DNA of 64,000 bases from Acidobacteriaceae bacterium KBS 146 (GCA_000688615.1 JHVA01000001.1:4695001-4759000); one strand, 5' to 3'; positions 1 to 10,607 are shown, counted from the first letter of the stretch. Made by a program: numbers and translations. The notes: generated by a model not told the origin, from the sequence alone.

Positions 1-3000
1 ATTTTGCTCATCTAATTCGTCAAGATACCGGTGCTGATAGCCATATTATTTTTATTGTTCGCAATGATTCGAGTAACTCCGCCATCTTGTTTCAGACAGC
101 CGACGAGACCTGGGAAGCTTACAACTACTATGGTTTAGGAAGTGTTTATAGTCAGGCAACTCCTATTTGGGATCTTGCGGGCCGGTCGCTTAAGGTAAGT
201 TACAATCGCCCGTTTTATACCAGGAACTTCCAGCAGGAAAACGACACGTATATTTTTGGTCCCGAATTTGCGATGATCCAGTGGCTTGAGCAGAATGGCT
301 ACGATGTCACGTATTTCACGGGAGTTGATGCAGCTCGATATGGAAATCTAATCAAAAACCATAAGGTGTATATGGATACCGGCCATGATGAATATTGGTC
401 GGGCCCTCATAGAGCGAATGTACAGGCGGCGCGAGATGCTGGCGTTAACCTCGCATTTTTCGGCGGAAATCAGATGTTCTGGAAGACCCGTTGGGAAAAT
501 AGCATCGACGGCTCTAACACTCCGAACCGAACCCTTGTTTGTTACAAAGAGACGTTGGCTTTCGCAAAGATTGATCCGAGCCCGACATGGACTGGTACTT
601 GGAGAGATTTCACTTTAAGTCCTCCTTCTGATGGAGGATTGCCAGAAAACAACCTGATGGGCACGTTGTTTATGGTCAACGGTACCGGACCTGACAACGA
701 TGGCAGTTTACAGATCCAAGTTCCTGCTGCAGATGGAAAAATGCGGTTTTGGCGTAATTCGGCAGTAGCCAATCTTTCACCCAATCAGACGTACACTCTA
801 CCCTCGGGAACGCTTGGTTACGAATGGGACGAAGACGTAGATAACGGATATCGTCCTGCTGGCCTTTTCCACTTGTCTACCACCACCCACACACTTACCT
901 CGGACCTCCTTCTGGACGCCGGCGCGACATATGGCGCGGGAACCGCAACACATCACATGACGTTATATCGTGCACCTAGCGGTGCATTGGTCTTCAGTGC
1001 TGGAACGATCGATTGGTCCTGGGCTCTCAATGATAATCATGACAATCCCTTTGCTTTTGATCCCCCACCACCTGATCTGAACGCGCAGCAGGCCACGGTA
1101 AACATGTTCGCTGATATGGGTGTACAACCGGCGACGTTGCAGGCTGGAATTGTACCGGCAACTGCGTCGACCGACTCAGCACCTCCAACCTCAGTGATCA
1201 CCTACCCCACGGCGGGCATGAGTGTAAATACAGGAAGCGCCATCACCGTCACAGGAAATGCAAGCGATGCCGGTGGAGGTGTTGTCGGCGGAGTTGAGAT
1301 ATCGGGGGATGGCGGAGCTACGTGGCACCCTGCGACCGGGCGTTCCACCTGGAGTTATGTTTGGACCCCAACGACGACTGGCCCAACTACCCTAATGAGT
1401 AGGGCTGTTGACGATAGCGCCAACCTCGAATCGGCGCACGGTATCAATCTCACAGTTCTCCCACAGGCATGCCCTTGTCGGATCTGGACTTCTCCCGTGA
1501 CACCTCAAACCGTTGATAGTGGTGATGGAAATGCAGTGGAAGTAGGTTTGAAATTTCGGGCGGACTCAAACGGATCCGTCCTTGGGGTTCGCTTTTATAA
1601 GGCCGCGGCAAACACTGGCACTCATATAGGGCATATCTGGTCCAGCACGGGAACGTTACTCGGAACCGCAACCTTTAGCGGAGAGAGCAGTTCGGGCTGG
1701 CAACAAGTCAATTTCTCAAGCGCGATCCCGATTATTGCCAATAATACCTATGTCGTCTCTTATTTCGCTCCGGTTGGCCATTATTCTGTCGACGCCGGAT
1801 TCTTCGCTCAGTCAGGAGTAAATAATCCGCCCCTTCATGCGCTGGCAGATGGCGTGGATGGAGCGAACGCTGTTTTCACTTACGGGAGCACCGGGGGATT
1901 TCCCACTTCCAGCTTTCAAGCGGGTAATTATTGGGTAGATGTTGTCTTCACATCTTCGAACACATACAACATCTCTGGAACGATTAGTGGGGCTAGTGGT
2001 GCTGGGGCTACGGTGGCCCTCACCGGCGCGACCACCGCTTCAACTACGGCGGATTCATCGGGGAACTATAGCTTCAATGGGCTCGTGAATGGTTCGTATA
2101 CGGTCACCCCGAGCAGCCCGGGAGTTACTTTTACCCCCGCAAGCCTTCAGGTTACGATCAATAGTGCTTCCGTGACAGGTGCTAACTTTGGCGCCACAGT
2201 AACTAATCCGCAGACGATTTCTGGCACGATTGCCGGGGCCGGGGCGGCTGGTGCGACAGTAAACCTAAGCGGAGCGGTAACCGCGACCACCGCGGCAGAT
2301 TCCTCGGGGAATTATTCCTTCACCGGTCTGCGAAGCGGAACCTACAGCGTAGAACCGTCTGCATCAGGGATTATCTTTACTCCCGGTGTGCAATCGGTTA
2401 CGTTGTCGGGGTCGGGCGCCTCAGGAGTAAACTTCCAGTCGCAGACATGCAATTGCCTCTCGATATGGCCAGCCTCTACCAAGCCGACGTTGGTGGATAG
2501 TAATGACAGCACTCCGGTTGAAGTAGGTGTTAAATTCACCACTACAGAGCCGGGTGTCGTCTACGGCTTGCGGTTCTATAAAGCGAGCACGAATACTGGG
2601 ACGCATGTGGGGCACCTTTGGTCCAGCACAGGAACTCTGCTTGCGACGGCTACCTTTAGTGGAGAAACGACGTCCGGCTGGCAGCAGATCATCTTTTCTA
2701 CTCCCATATCCCTCACGCCGAATGTCACATATGTAGCATCTTACTTCGCGCCAAATGGACATTATTCTGCCGATACAAATTACTTTGCCTCGAATGGAAC
2801 AAACAGCCCACCGCTACAGGCTCTAGCCAACACTGCGAATTCATCTAATGGAGTTTATCTTTACTCGTCAAATGGAGGCTTTCCGGCAAGCAGCTATTCT
2901 GCGACGAACTATTGGGTCGATATCCTGTTTGTTGCGGATCAATCACACGCGGTAAGCGGAATCGTGAGTGGCCCTGGTGGAGCGGGAGCAACTGTTACTT

Positions 3001-5864
3001 TGAGCAGTGCTTCGGGGACGTTCACGACAACAGCCGGTCCTTCTGGAAATTACATCTTCAATAACGTCAACGCGGGATCGTATTCAGTGATGCCAAGCAA
3101 CGCGACCGCCGCATTCTCTCCAGCGATGCAAAATATTATTGTTGGTAGTTCCGACATAACCGGAGTGAATTTCGTTGGATCAAGTCTTTGCCCGTGCACC
3201 ACGATTTGGCAGCCTTCTGCTTCGCCGGCCGTCATTGATTCAGGAGATGGAGCCTCTATCGAGACTGGGGTCAGATTCCAGGCCGACTACGACGGATACA
3301 TTCTCGGCGTTCGTTTTTATAAAGCTGCATCGAACGCCGGCAACCATATTGGAAACCTCTGGTCGGCTGCCACCGGGAGCCTGCTTGCCACCAATACGTT
3401 TACGGCGGAGAGCGGAACTGGATGGCAGCAAATCATGTTTGCCAATCCGATACCTGTTGCGGCAAACGCTCCCTATATTGCTTCTTATTTCGGTCCACAG
3501 GGTCATTACTCTACGACTAACTTGATGTTTGACAGTGGCGGAGTGGACAGTCCTCCGCTTCATGCGTTAGCCAATACCTCAGCTGCCCCCGATGGAGTTT
3601 TTTCGTATTCTCCGACAAGCACACTTCCAACCAGCGGGTTCAACGCTACGAACTATTGGGTCGATGTCGTTTATGCTCGGGCGACGACCTTCTCTCTAAG
3701 CGGAGTAATCGGAGGTCCCGGGGCGGCCGGAACTACCGTTACATTGAGTGGTCCGAATGGCGCGTCTAACGCGGTTGCTGATACATCTGGCAACTATCGC
3801 TTCAGCGGGCTTTCAAACGGAACTTATACGGTAACACCCAGCGGTCCTGGCGGCGTAACTTTCAGCCCCGGAAATCAGAGTGTCACGATCAATGGTGGGC
3901 ATCTGTTCGGCGTAAACTTTACTGCCGCACAACCTACGTATTCAATTTCAGGTACGGTCGCTGGAGTATCGGGTGATTCTGTGGTGCTTTCAGGATCTGT
4001 AAATGCGGCAACAACAACCGATAGTTCTGGAAACTACAGCTTCAGTGGTGTGCCTAACGGTTCTTACGTCGTCACTCCGGGAGCTATAGGATATGTCATA
4101 AATCCCTCGAGCCAAAATGTTACCGTGAATGGTGCTAATGTATCCTCCGTCAACTTTACCGGATCCAGTCTGAGCTATTCGATCAGCGGTGTGATTACTG
4201 GGGGAGCTGGAGTGACTGTAACCCTAGCGGGAGCCGCGAATGCAACAACGACCGCGGATAGCTCTGGAAGTTACAGCTTTGGCGGACTTGTCAACGGTTC
4301 ATATACGATAACGCCATCACATGTGGGACTGGTCTTTAGTCCGGCCAGCCTGGCGGTTACTGTTTTCGGCGCGAACCTCACCAATGCAAATTTGGCTGTC
4401 CCGACAAACTGTCCATGTGACACAATCTGGCAACCGTCAGCGACACCCACAACATTGGACTCGGGAGATACTCATTCGACCGAAACTGGGGTTGTCTTCC
4501 GAGCGGATTCAGACGGATATATCGCGGGGATCCGGTTCTATAAGGGAGCGACTAATACCGGCACACATAAGGGAAATCTGTGGTCCAACTCTGGAACCCT
4601 ACTCGGGACGGCAGACTTCAGCAATGAAACTGCTTCGGGTTGGCAACAGGTAATCTTCAGCAGCCCTGTTCCCGTAGTAGGGAATACTCCATACGTAGGA
4701 TCGTATTTTGCTCCAGCGGGGCATTACTCAGGGGATTCTCAATTCTTCGCAACCTCTGGGGTAGATGTTCCACCCCTGCATGCACTGCAGAATGGCTCTG
4801 CCGGTTCAAATGGCGTCTATGTTTATTCTCAAACCAGTGCATTTCCAAATTCTACCTATAACGCAGCCAACTACTGGGTTGATGTCATCTATATCCCAAC
4901 GTCCACTTATAGCGTTACGGGAAACATCTCCGGGCTTGGTGGACCTAATACCACTCTGAACCTCACCGGAACCCGGACAGCTACGGGGACGGCGGATGCC
5001 TCTGGTAACTTCATTGTTTCCGGTTTGACGAATGGTACTTACACCTTAACCCCTAGTGCCTCAAACGGCTACAGCTATAGCCCGGCTAGTAAAACATTTA
5101 CCGTCAATAACGGGCATGTTCTTGGTTTGACCTTCGCAAGCCAGCAGTCCTATACCATCAGTGGAGCTCTCAGTGGGCCTGGAGGAGCGAATGCTTCGGT
5201 AGCGCTGAGTGGGACTTCTACCGCAACGGTTACTGCCGATTCCTCGGGTGTCTACACGTTTGTGGGACTTAGCAACGGTTCCTATACCGTGACACCGAAC
5301 AAAGCCGGCTATGCTTTCTCTCCGACCAGCCAGCCTGTAACGGTGAATGGTGCTAATGCAACCGCTAATTTTACTTCTGCGTCTGTGACCTTCACCATTA
5401 CTGGAACGATTAGCGGAGCGGGTGGTGCCAACGCAACTGTCAAATTGACTGGAGCCAGTACCGCAACCGTCACGGCGAATACCTCAGGAGTTTACACCTT
5501 CACTGGAGTCGGTAATGGCTCTTACACCATCACACCGAGTAAGACGGGGTATGCGTTTTCACCCATCAGCCAGACGGTAACAGTGAACGGTGCTAATGCC
5601 ACTGCAAATTTCTCATCCACTAAGACGTATAGCATTAGCGGCACGATCAGCGGGGGCGGTAGAGCCAGTGCAACAGTGAGGCTGACCGGAACTGCGACCG
5701 CAACGGTTACATCAAGCTCAACGGGAACCTACACCTTCTCGGGGCTGCCGAGCGGAAACTATACGGTGACACCGAGTAAATCGGGCCATATTTTCATCCC
5801 GTCTAGTCGTTCAACTACCGTAAGCACTTCAGACGTCACAGGCGTGAATTTCAGCTCGTTGTAG
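1..5864 (+). CDS. Giant secreted protein, N,N-dimethylformamidase-like domain plus DUF4082 and prealbumin-like repeats (5' end outside window)
   Basis: The frame is open from base 3, and the protein-like text continues upstream of the TTG at 87, so the gene begins before the window. Numbering from that TTG: residues 1-360 resemble the large-subunit domain of N,N-dimethylformamidase (motif DTGHDEYWS, then FFGGNQMFWKTRWE). An Ig-like module follows at about 370-460. Four DUF4082 copies start near 461, 787, 1035 and 1442; each opens with a C-x-C motif before IW and ends near NYWVDV. Ten prealbumin/carboxypeptidase-regulatory-like repeats (pattern ISGTISG...TADSSGNYSFSGL.NGSYTVTPS) separate them, with four in a row at the C-terminus. 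The protein is Thr/Ser/Gly-rich with no membrane anchor at the C-terminus, so a secreted or surface role is likely. The substrate of the catalytic-like domain cannot be read from sequence. Confidence 0.85.
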   Translation, partial: FAHLIRQDTGADSHIIFIVRNDSSNSAILFQTADETWEAYNYYGLGSVYSQATPIWDLAGRSLKVSYNRPFYTRNFQQENDTYIFGPEFAMIQWLEQNGYDVTYFTGVDAARYGNLIKNHKVYMDTGHDEYWSGPHRANVQAARDAGVNLAFFGGNQMFWKTRWENSIDGSNTPNRTLVCYKETLAFAKIDPSPTWTGTWRDFTLSPPSDGGLPENNLMGTLFMVNGTGPDNDGSLQIQVPAADGKMRFWRNSAVANLSPNQTYTLPSGTLGYEWDEDVDNGYRPAGLFHLSTTTHTLTSDLLLDAGATYGAGTATHHMTLYRAPSGALVFSAGTIDWSWALNDNHDNPFAFDPPPPDLNAQQATVNMFADMGVQPATLQAGIVPATASTDSAPPTSVITYPTAGMSVNTGSAITVTGNASDAGGGVVGGVEISGDGGATWHPATGRSTWSYVWTPTTTGPTTLMSRAVDDSANLESAHGINLTVLPQACPCRIWTSPVTPQTVDSGDGNAVEVGLKFRADSNGSVLGVRFYKAAANTGTHIGHIWSSTGTLLGTATFSGESSSGWQQVNFSSAIPIIANNTYVVSYFAPVGHYSVDAGFFAQSGVNNPPLHALADGVDGANAVFTYGSTGGFPTSSFQAGNYWVDVVFTSSNTYNISGTISGASGAGATVALTGATTASTTADSSGNYSFNGLVNGSYTVTPSSPGVTFTPASLQVTINSASVTGANFGATVTNPQTISGTIAGAGAAGATVNLSGAVTATTAADSSGNYSFTGLRSGTYSVEPSASGIIFTPGVQSVTLSGSGASGVNFQSQTCNCLSIWPASTKPTLVDSNDSTPVEVGVKFTTTEPGVVYGLRFYKASTNTGTHVGHLWSSTGTLLATATFSGETTSGWQQIIFSTPISLTPNVTYVASYFAPNGHYSADTNYFASNGTNSPPLQALANTANSSNGVYLYSSNGGFPASSYSATNYWVDILFVADQSHAVSGIVSGPGGAGATVTLSSASGTFTTTAGPSGNYIFNNVNAGSYSVMPSNATAAFSPAMQNIIVGSSDITGVNFVGSSLCPCTTIWQPSASPAVIDSGDGASIETGVRFQADYDGYILGVRFYKAASNAGNHIGNLWSAATGSLLATNTFTAESGTGWQQIMFANPIPVAANAPYIASYFGPQGHYSTTNLMFDSGGVDSPPLHALANTSAAPDGVFSYSPTSTLPTSGFNATNYWVDVVYARATTFSLSGVIGGPGAAGTTVTLSGPNGASNAVADTSGNYRFSGLSNGTYTVTPSGPGGVTFSPGNQSVTINGGHLFGVNFTAAQPTYSISGTVAGVSGDSVVLSGSVNAATTTDSSGNYSFSGVPNGSYVVTPGAIGYVINPSSQNVTVNGANVSSVNFTGSSLSYSISGVITGGAGVTVTLAGAANATTTADSSGSYSFGGLVNGSYTITPSHVGLVFSPASLAVTVFGANLTNANLAVPTNCPCDTIWQPSATPTTLDSGDTHSTETGVVFRADSDGYIAGIRFYKGATNTGTHKGNLWSNSGTLLGTADFSNETASGWQQVIFSSPVPVVGNTPYVGSYFAPAGHYSGDSQFFATSGVDVPPLHALQNGSAGSNGVYVYSQTSAFPNSTYNAANYWVDVIYIPTSTYSVTGNISGLGGPNTTLNLTGTRTATGTADASGNFIVSGLTNGTYTLTPSASNGYSYSPASKTFTVNNGHVLGLTFASQQSYTISGALSGPGGANASVALSGTSTATVTADSSGVYTFVGLSNGSYTVTPNKAGYAFSPTSQPVTVNGANATANFTSASVTFTITGTISGAGGANATVKLTGASTATVTANTSGVYTFTGVGNGSYTITPSKTGYAFSPISQTVTVNGANATANFSSTKTYSISGTISGGGRASATVRLTGTATATVTSSSTGTYTFSGLPSGNYTVTPSKSGHIFIPSSRSTTVSTSDVTGVNFSSL

Positions 5865-5921
5865 AGGGATTGATCCATAAAAGATCGGGGCCAGGGGAGG
5901 GATGGTCGGTTTTCTTTTGCC

Positions 5922-7211
5922 TTGTTGCGGCCTCACTTTTATAGTGATGTAGTGAGTCTGCCCAATAATTGTCCTGCCCGGCTATATAGACCAGTCGTCA
6001 ATTCCAAGTATCGGCGTGGTTCCGTGAGCTTCACACCCCATAGGATCGGTTTTGTATTTCTGATTGCTTTCCTTAGCATTACAGGACGGTCGCAAAGCGC
6101 GAAAGGAACTTTCCAAAACAAGAGTTCAGACGCAAAGGCGAGACTAGTCGAATCGCACGAGACCAATCAGTCAACCAAGTCCTTTGAAAGACCTGGTGTG
6201 ACCAGAACTTACTTCATAGCTGCAGATGAAGTCGACTGGGACTACACTCCACAGGGAAGAAACTTAGCCGGAGTTCCGCACTCAGAGGCGGCAGAAAATG
6301 AATCGGCTGCTGGCATCAATCATCGGATCTACCACAAGGCGATCTACCAGGAATATACGGACGCAACATTTAGGACCCTTAAGACCCGCCCCCAGCAATG
6401 GGCGCACTTGGGGATCCTAGGGCCACTGATTCGTGCTGAAGTTGGAGATTCAATCCGAGTCGTCTTCCGAAATAACACTCATCTCACAGTGACCATGCAT
6501 CCGCACGGAGTTCAGTATGCGAAAGATGCTGAAGGGGCAACCTATAGGGACGGAACGAGCGGTTCAGTGAAGGCGGATGACGGTATCCCTCGCGGAGGAA
6601 CCTACACATACCTGTGGACGGTCCCGGAACGCAGTGGCCCGGGACCTATGGACGGGAGCTCCGTGCTCTGGATGTATCATTCCCATTTTGTTGAATCTAC
6701 TGACATCAATACAGGCCTGATAGGACCAATCATTGTGACTCGAAAGGGTAGCGCCAAGCCAGACGGTTCACCAAACGATGTCGATCGCGAATTTGTCACA
6801 GATTTTTCAGTCTTCGATGAGACCGACAGCTGGTTCTTTGAGGGTAACGTAGGAAAGCAGGCCCGGACGGCTCGCATGAAAACGACCGATCCCTTGCTGC
6901 GGGATCAAAATCTGCTTTATTCCATTAATGGGTATATCGAAGGCAATTTGCCGATGTTAACCATGCGAAGAGGGGAGCGTGTGCGTTGGTATCTTCTCTC
7001 AAACGGCAACGAAGATGATGTGCACATGGCGCATTGGCATGGAAATACGGTGATGTGGAATAACATGAGAATGGATACGCTATTTCTTGGCCCGATGGCA
7101 ATGGCAACCGCAGATATGGTCCCCGACAGCGAGGGTATTTGGCTGTTTCATTGCCATGTGAATGATCACTATTCTGGTGGCATGGTAGCGAGATATCAGG
7201 TATTGCCCTGA
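5922..7211 (+). CDS. Multicopper oxidase (ferroxidase/hephaestin-like)
   Basis: Secreted two-domain cupredoxin oxidase. All four copper-ligand motifs are visible: MHPHG, MYHSHF, AHWHG, and the T1/T2/T3 motif HCHVNDHYSGGM, where H410, C411, H412, H416 and M421 are the expected ligands. Enzymes of this kind oxidise metals or phenolics and reduce O2 to water, but the substrate is not determined here. The start is uncertain. The TTG at 5922 gives a long basic lead before a hydrophobic segment (GFVFLIAFLSI); a GTG at 6024 would place a normal signal peptide at the very N-terminus. Neither has a clear ribosome binding site. The gene follows the giant secreted protein by 57 bp and may share its transcript. 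Confidence 0.85.
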   Translation: MLRPHFYSDVVSLPNNCPARLYRPVVNSKYRRGSVSFTPHRIGFVFLIAFLSITGRSQSAKGTFQNKSSDAKARLVESHETNQSTKSFERPGVTRTYFIAADEVDWDYTPQGRNLAGVPHSEAAENESAAGINHRIYHKAIYQEYTDATFRTLKTRPQQWAHLGILGPLIRAEVGDSIRVVFRNNTHLTVTMHPHGVQYAKDAEGATYRDGTSGSVKADDGIPRGGTYTYLWTVPERSGPGPMDGSSVLWMYHSHFVESTDINTGLIGPIIVTRKGSAKPDGSPNDVDREFVTDFSVFDETDSWFFEGNVGKQARTARMKTTDPLLRDQNLLYSINGYIEGNLPMLTMRRGERVRWYLLSNGNEDDVHMAHWHGNTVMWNNMRMDTLFLGPMAMATADMVPDSEGIWLFHCHVNDHYSGGMVARYQVLP

Positions 7212-7301
7212 ACGAAGATCTCGGGGGGAATGTATCCTCCTCGATTGTGTGTGATTGAGCGCCATCTAAAAGGGCTTTACACGGCGCTCACCGACCACCT
7301 T

Positions 7302-8717
7302 TCATGCACTCAAACCATGTTGTTGAATCTTGTAGAGAAGACTCCGATAGCTTATATTGAGATTGATTGCGGCTCTTCTGCGGTTCCATCCGGAAGCCGA
7401 TAGCGCGTCCTGAAGCATTTTGATTTCAGTCTGATTTTTAATCTCGCTGATTGCATCTTTCATGCCGGTAGGATTCGGAGATTTTTTCTCGCTCATCTCT
7501 CCAGATAAGTTAGGGGTCGCAGCGTTCGTTTGAGTCTGAGCTTTGGTTCTGAGATAGGTGTATGCAGCCTCCTGATCCCGAAGGATAAGGGTCCGAATGA
7601 CAAAATTGCGTAATTCACGCAGATTGCCGGGCCAATGATATTCCATGGCGGCATCGAAGATACGCTCAGCAAACACAATTGGCTGGCCGACGCCGGCGCC
7701 ACCTCGACGATTCAACTCCTCCATGAGTAACGGAATTTCCTCACGACGTTCGCGAAGTGGAGGAATGATCAATGTCAATGCATTCAGCCTATAGAAGAGA
7801 TCTTCTCGAAACCGTTTTTCAATGATGGCTGTCTGCATGTCGATATTAGTGGCCGCCAGTACTCTGACATCGACCTGAGTTGACGCGCGCCCTCCCAACC
7901 GACTGAAAGAGCCGTCCTGAAGAACGTGGAGTAACTTCGCCTGCATTTGTGGGCTCATCTCGCCTACTTCGTCCAGTAGCAAAGTACCTTTGTTGGCGAG
8001 TTCGAACTTTCCGGGCTTCGATTTTAGTGCCCCAGTAAATGCACCCGCTTCATATCCGAACAGTTCGCTCTCGAGCAGTTCGGTAGGAAGCGCAGCGCAA
8101 TTGACATTGAGAAATCTGTTTTCAGAGCGAGCATGGTACTTATGGAGCAGCATCGCGACGATTTCTTTGCCAACGCCGCTTTCGCCCAAAATGAGAACGG
8201 GGATATCTACTGGTGCAAGTATCCGGATATCGCGATATAACTGCATCATCGCTGGTGATGCAGCAAGAAAGAAGCGATTGTTATCCAATTCTTCGAGGTG
8301 GAAGTTATGCGGCATCACGGATGATTTGATAGGTGGGATTGACGATGATCTTGTGTGCTGCCAGCCGAAGAGCTTCTCAATATCATGCTGCATGAGCGGC
8401 TTTGTCAGGACGTTTCGAATTTTCCACTCCGCAGCGATGCTTTGCCAATGAGCGGCTCCTGTCTCAGAGAGAATACAAAGTTGGTCATTCCTGACCATTT
8501 GTAAAAGAGCTGGATCGAAAAGTCTTCCATGCTGCTGATCATTACTCGTGTCCAACAGAACGAATTGGACTTTCACACCACTGTTGAGCATTTGAACAGC
8601 GTCGCTTGAAGAGGGGACACAGATCGCTTGATGACCATACAGGGAAAGTGAATTGTGAATCAGATTGCAGACATCAAGGTCATCAGTTATTGCAATAACT
8701 TGCACAAAGTCCGTCAT
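7302..8717 (-). CDS. Sigma-54-dependent response regulator (NtrC family)
   Basis: Transcription activator with three domains. An N-terminal receiver has the acidic pair D12/D13, a phospho-acceptor candidate D56 in VLLD, and a TKP lysine near 103. A central AAA+ sigma-54 interaction domain shows Walker A GESGVGKE, the sigma-54 contact loop GAFTGA, and Walker B LLLDEVGEM. A C-terminal Fis-type helix-turn-helix lies in the last ~40 residues (SGWNRRRAAINLNISYRSLL). The 471-residue length is normal for the family. No histidine kinase gene is adjacent, so the partner is unknown. In Acidobacteriota such regulators often sit near exopolysaccharide genes, and a sugar-nucleotide operon lies 2 kb away, but that link is only inference. 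Confidence 0.92.
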   Translation of the reverse strand: MTDFVQVIAITDDLDVCNLIHNSLSLYGHQAICVPSSSDAVQMLNSGVKVQFVLLDTSNDQQHGRLFDPALLQMVRNDQLCILSETGAAHWQSIAAEWKIRNVLTKPLMQHDIEKLFGWQHTRSSSIPPIKSSVMPHNFHLEELDNNRFFLAASPAMMQLYRDIRILAPVDIPVLILGESGVGKEIVAMLLHKYHARSENRFLNVNCAALPTELLESELFGYEAGAFTGALKSKPGKFELANKGTLLLDEVGEMSPQMQAKLLHVLQDGSFSRLGGRASTQVDVRVLAATNIDMQTAIIEKRFREDLFYRLNALTLIIPPLRERREEIPLLMEELNRRGGAGVGQPIVFAERIFDAAMEYHWPGNLRELRNFVIRTLILRDQEAAYTYLRTKAQTQTNAATPNLSGEMSEKKSPNPTGMKDAISEIKNQTEIKMLQDALSASGWNRRRAAINLNISYRSLLYKIQQHGLSA

Positions 8718-9368
8718 TTAACGCAACCTCATACTTTCGGAATAATGGCATAGCAGAGAGACCCAATGATCGGCATATTTCAGCCGACCTAAAAGTATTC
8801 TCAGGACCCATTATTAGGAAAAGTCCGGAGAACCAAGCAGAAATAACTCGCTATGAAGCCCTACGAGTTGTAAATAAAAATCACTACAAAAAGCAGTCTG
8901 TTTATCTTTGTAGAAGAAGTAACAACCCATTTCAGTTACCGCATTTAGCATTGGCTGCAGTCTTATTGGGATGTTATGACTTCTTAAGTGGTGCGAATTT
9001 AGCGCCATCGCACGAGAGTGTCAAATGAAATTTGGACCTAAGTCCTGCATACCATTTGCAAACTTTAGCGTGTCCATCTAAATGTGAATATATCAATAGA
9101 TAGATGGCTTTATGGGTTCATTGAAGGAGGGCTTCAGGGCGGCGCATAACGAATCGTTCATAGTTACGAGACCGTGTTTTCGTAACCGTTTAGTACCCTA
9201 AGCTTTCTTGCTATAAAGGCCATTGAAGTGCTTCGACACTTAAGAGTGCAAATGTTCGGGCGGCCTTATTTATGTAGATCCTCAATTTAACTGGAAAGGG
9301 ATATACCCAGAGAAGACATGAGATCCATAATCTCCAAACCAAGATTAGCTTCGGTAGTTGGGCCTTAA
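8718..9368. other. Intergenic region, AT-rich, no gene recognised
   Basis: 651 bp between the divergently oriented sigma-54 regulator and lhgO. A 64-codon minus-strand reading frame at 8814-9008 has no recognisable domain and is not called. A sigma-54 -24/-12 element was looked for: the nearest match (GG at about 9033) has 11 instead of 10 bases between GG and GC, so it is not accepted. The region presumably carries the promoters of both flanking genes. Confidence 0.5.
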
Positions 9369-10607
9369 ATGAAATCAGGAATCACCTCAAAGTCGTTTCC
9401 GTTCGATGTAGCGATTATCGGCGCAGGTATCGTTGGATTGGCGACGGGTCTTGAATTCTGCACACGTTTTCCAGGCATCTCTCTTGCGATCATCGACAAG
9501 GAAGAAACTGTTGCCGCCCATCAGACAAGTCATAACAGCGGCGTCATTCACTCCGGCATCTACTACAAACCTGGCAGCCTCAAAGCTAGACTTTGTGTCG
9601 AAGGAGCGGATGAAATGGTTCGTTTCTGTCGGCAGTACGGAATCCCACTCGAGATTTGCGGCAAAGTGATCGTTGCGACCAAGGAGGAGGAGATTCCACG
9701 ATTAGAAGAGCTGTATCGGCGTGGCAAGCAAAACGGACTTGCGGGTTTGAGAATCATCTCGCCAGAGGAGATTCAAGAATTGGAGCCGCATGCTGCAGGT
9801 ATCCGAGGAATTCATATCCCTAGCACCGGGATTGTTGATTATGGAAAAGTGGCTGGGAAATTTGCCGATCTTATTGTGAACCAGGGCGGCCAGGTTTTTT
9901 TATTGCATGAGGTCGTCGGCCTAAAATCCTTCGATGGCCAGACAATCATTGAGACAACACAGGGCGAAATTACCGCAAAGCTCGTCATCAACTGTGCCGG
10001 CTTGCAGAGTGACAAAATAAGCCGTCTGGCGAATGCGAAAATTGATCTCCAAATTATTCCGTTTCGTGGAGAGTACTACGACCTGGTGTCGTCAAAGCGG
10101 GATTGTCTTAAAAGTCTCATCTATCCGGTCCCTGATCCGCGTTTTCCGTTTTTGGGAGTGCATTTCACCCGCCGTATCGGAGGTGGCATTGAAGCGGGGC
10201 CAAACGCCGTTTTAGCATTCAAACGCGAAGGCTATTTGAAAAGATCATTTGACGGGCGAGATGTAATGGAGCTGGCTACTTTCCCAGGATTCTGGTTGAT
10301 GGCAGCAAAATACTGGCAGACTTCTTTGGGAGAATATTATCGGTCGTGGAGCAAAGCTGCGTTTGTTCATGCTCTCCAGCGTTTGATGCCTGATATCAGT
10401 GCTAACGATCTTGTACCTGGCGGATCAGGGGTCCGTGCGCAGGCTCTGGATACTCATGGAAAGCTTATTGATGACTTCTATTTTTCGTTGACAGCAAGAA
10501 TAGTGCATGTCTGCAATGTCCCATCACCTGCGGCCACCGCATCGATCGCAATCGGAAGATACATTGTAAATACAGTAGTCGATCGCTTTGATCTATCTCA
10601 GAAGTGA
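9369..10607 (+). CDS. lhgO: L-2-hydroxyglutarate oxidase
   Basis: FAD-dependent oxidase/dehydrogenase of the DAO superfamily that converts L-2-hydroxyglutarate to 2-oxoglutarate, usually passing electrons to the quinone pool. The N-terminus has the dinucleotide-binding motif VAIIGAGIVGLATG at about residues 10-24. The LhgO/YgaF signature SHNSGVIHSGIYYKPGSLKA follows, and GGSGVRAQA sits near the C-terminus. The 412-residue length is typical (E. coli LhgO is about 420). The ATG at 9369 is the only start that keeps the Rossmann motif near the N-terminus. It stands alone, with convergent genes downstream. It fits functionally with the 2-hydroxyacid oxidation genes (glcDEF) 15 kb away. Confidence 0.9.
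   Translation: MKSGITSKSFPFDVAIIGAGIVGLATGLEFCTRFPGISLAIIDKEETVAAHQTSHNSGVIHSGIYYKPGSLKARLCVEGADEMVRFCRQYGIPLEICGKVIVATKEEEIPRLEELYRRGKQNGLAGLRIISPEEIQELEPHAAGIRGIHIPSTGIVDYGKVAGKFADLIVNQGGQVFLLHEVVGLKSFDGQTIIETTQGEITAKLVINCAGLQSDKISRLANAKIDLQIIPFRGEYYDLVSSKRDCLKSLIYPVPDPRFPFLGVHFTRRIGGGIEAGPNAVLAFKREGYLKRSFDGRDVMELATFPGFWLMAAKYWQTSLGEYYRSWSKAAFVHALQRLMPDISANDLVPGGSGVRAQALDTHGKLIDDFYFSLTARIVHVCNVPSPAATASIAIGRYIVNTVVDRFDLSQK

Noticed and set aside
1960..5860. Regular repeats resembling a repeat array
   Set aside because: They are in-frame protein repeats (prealbumin-like and DUF4082 modules), not CRISPR: no constant short repeat and no spacer pattern. No CRISPR array was seen anywhere in the window.
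5902..5952. 16-codon hydrophobic frame with a strong GGGAGGG site ahead of the multicopper oxidase
   Set aside because: It could be a leader peptide, but it ends before the oxidase frame and nothing else supports it; G-rich matches of this kind arise by chance.
8814..9008. 64-codon minus-strand frame upstream of the sigma-54 regulator
   Set aside because: No domain and no plausible start signal; composition is that of the surrounding AT-rich intergenic DNA.
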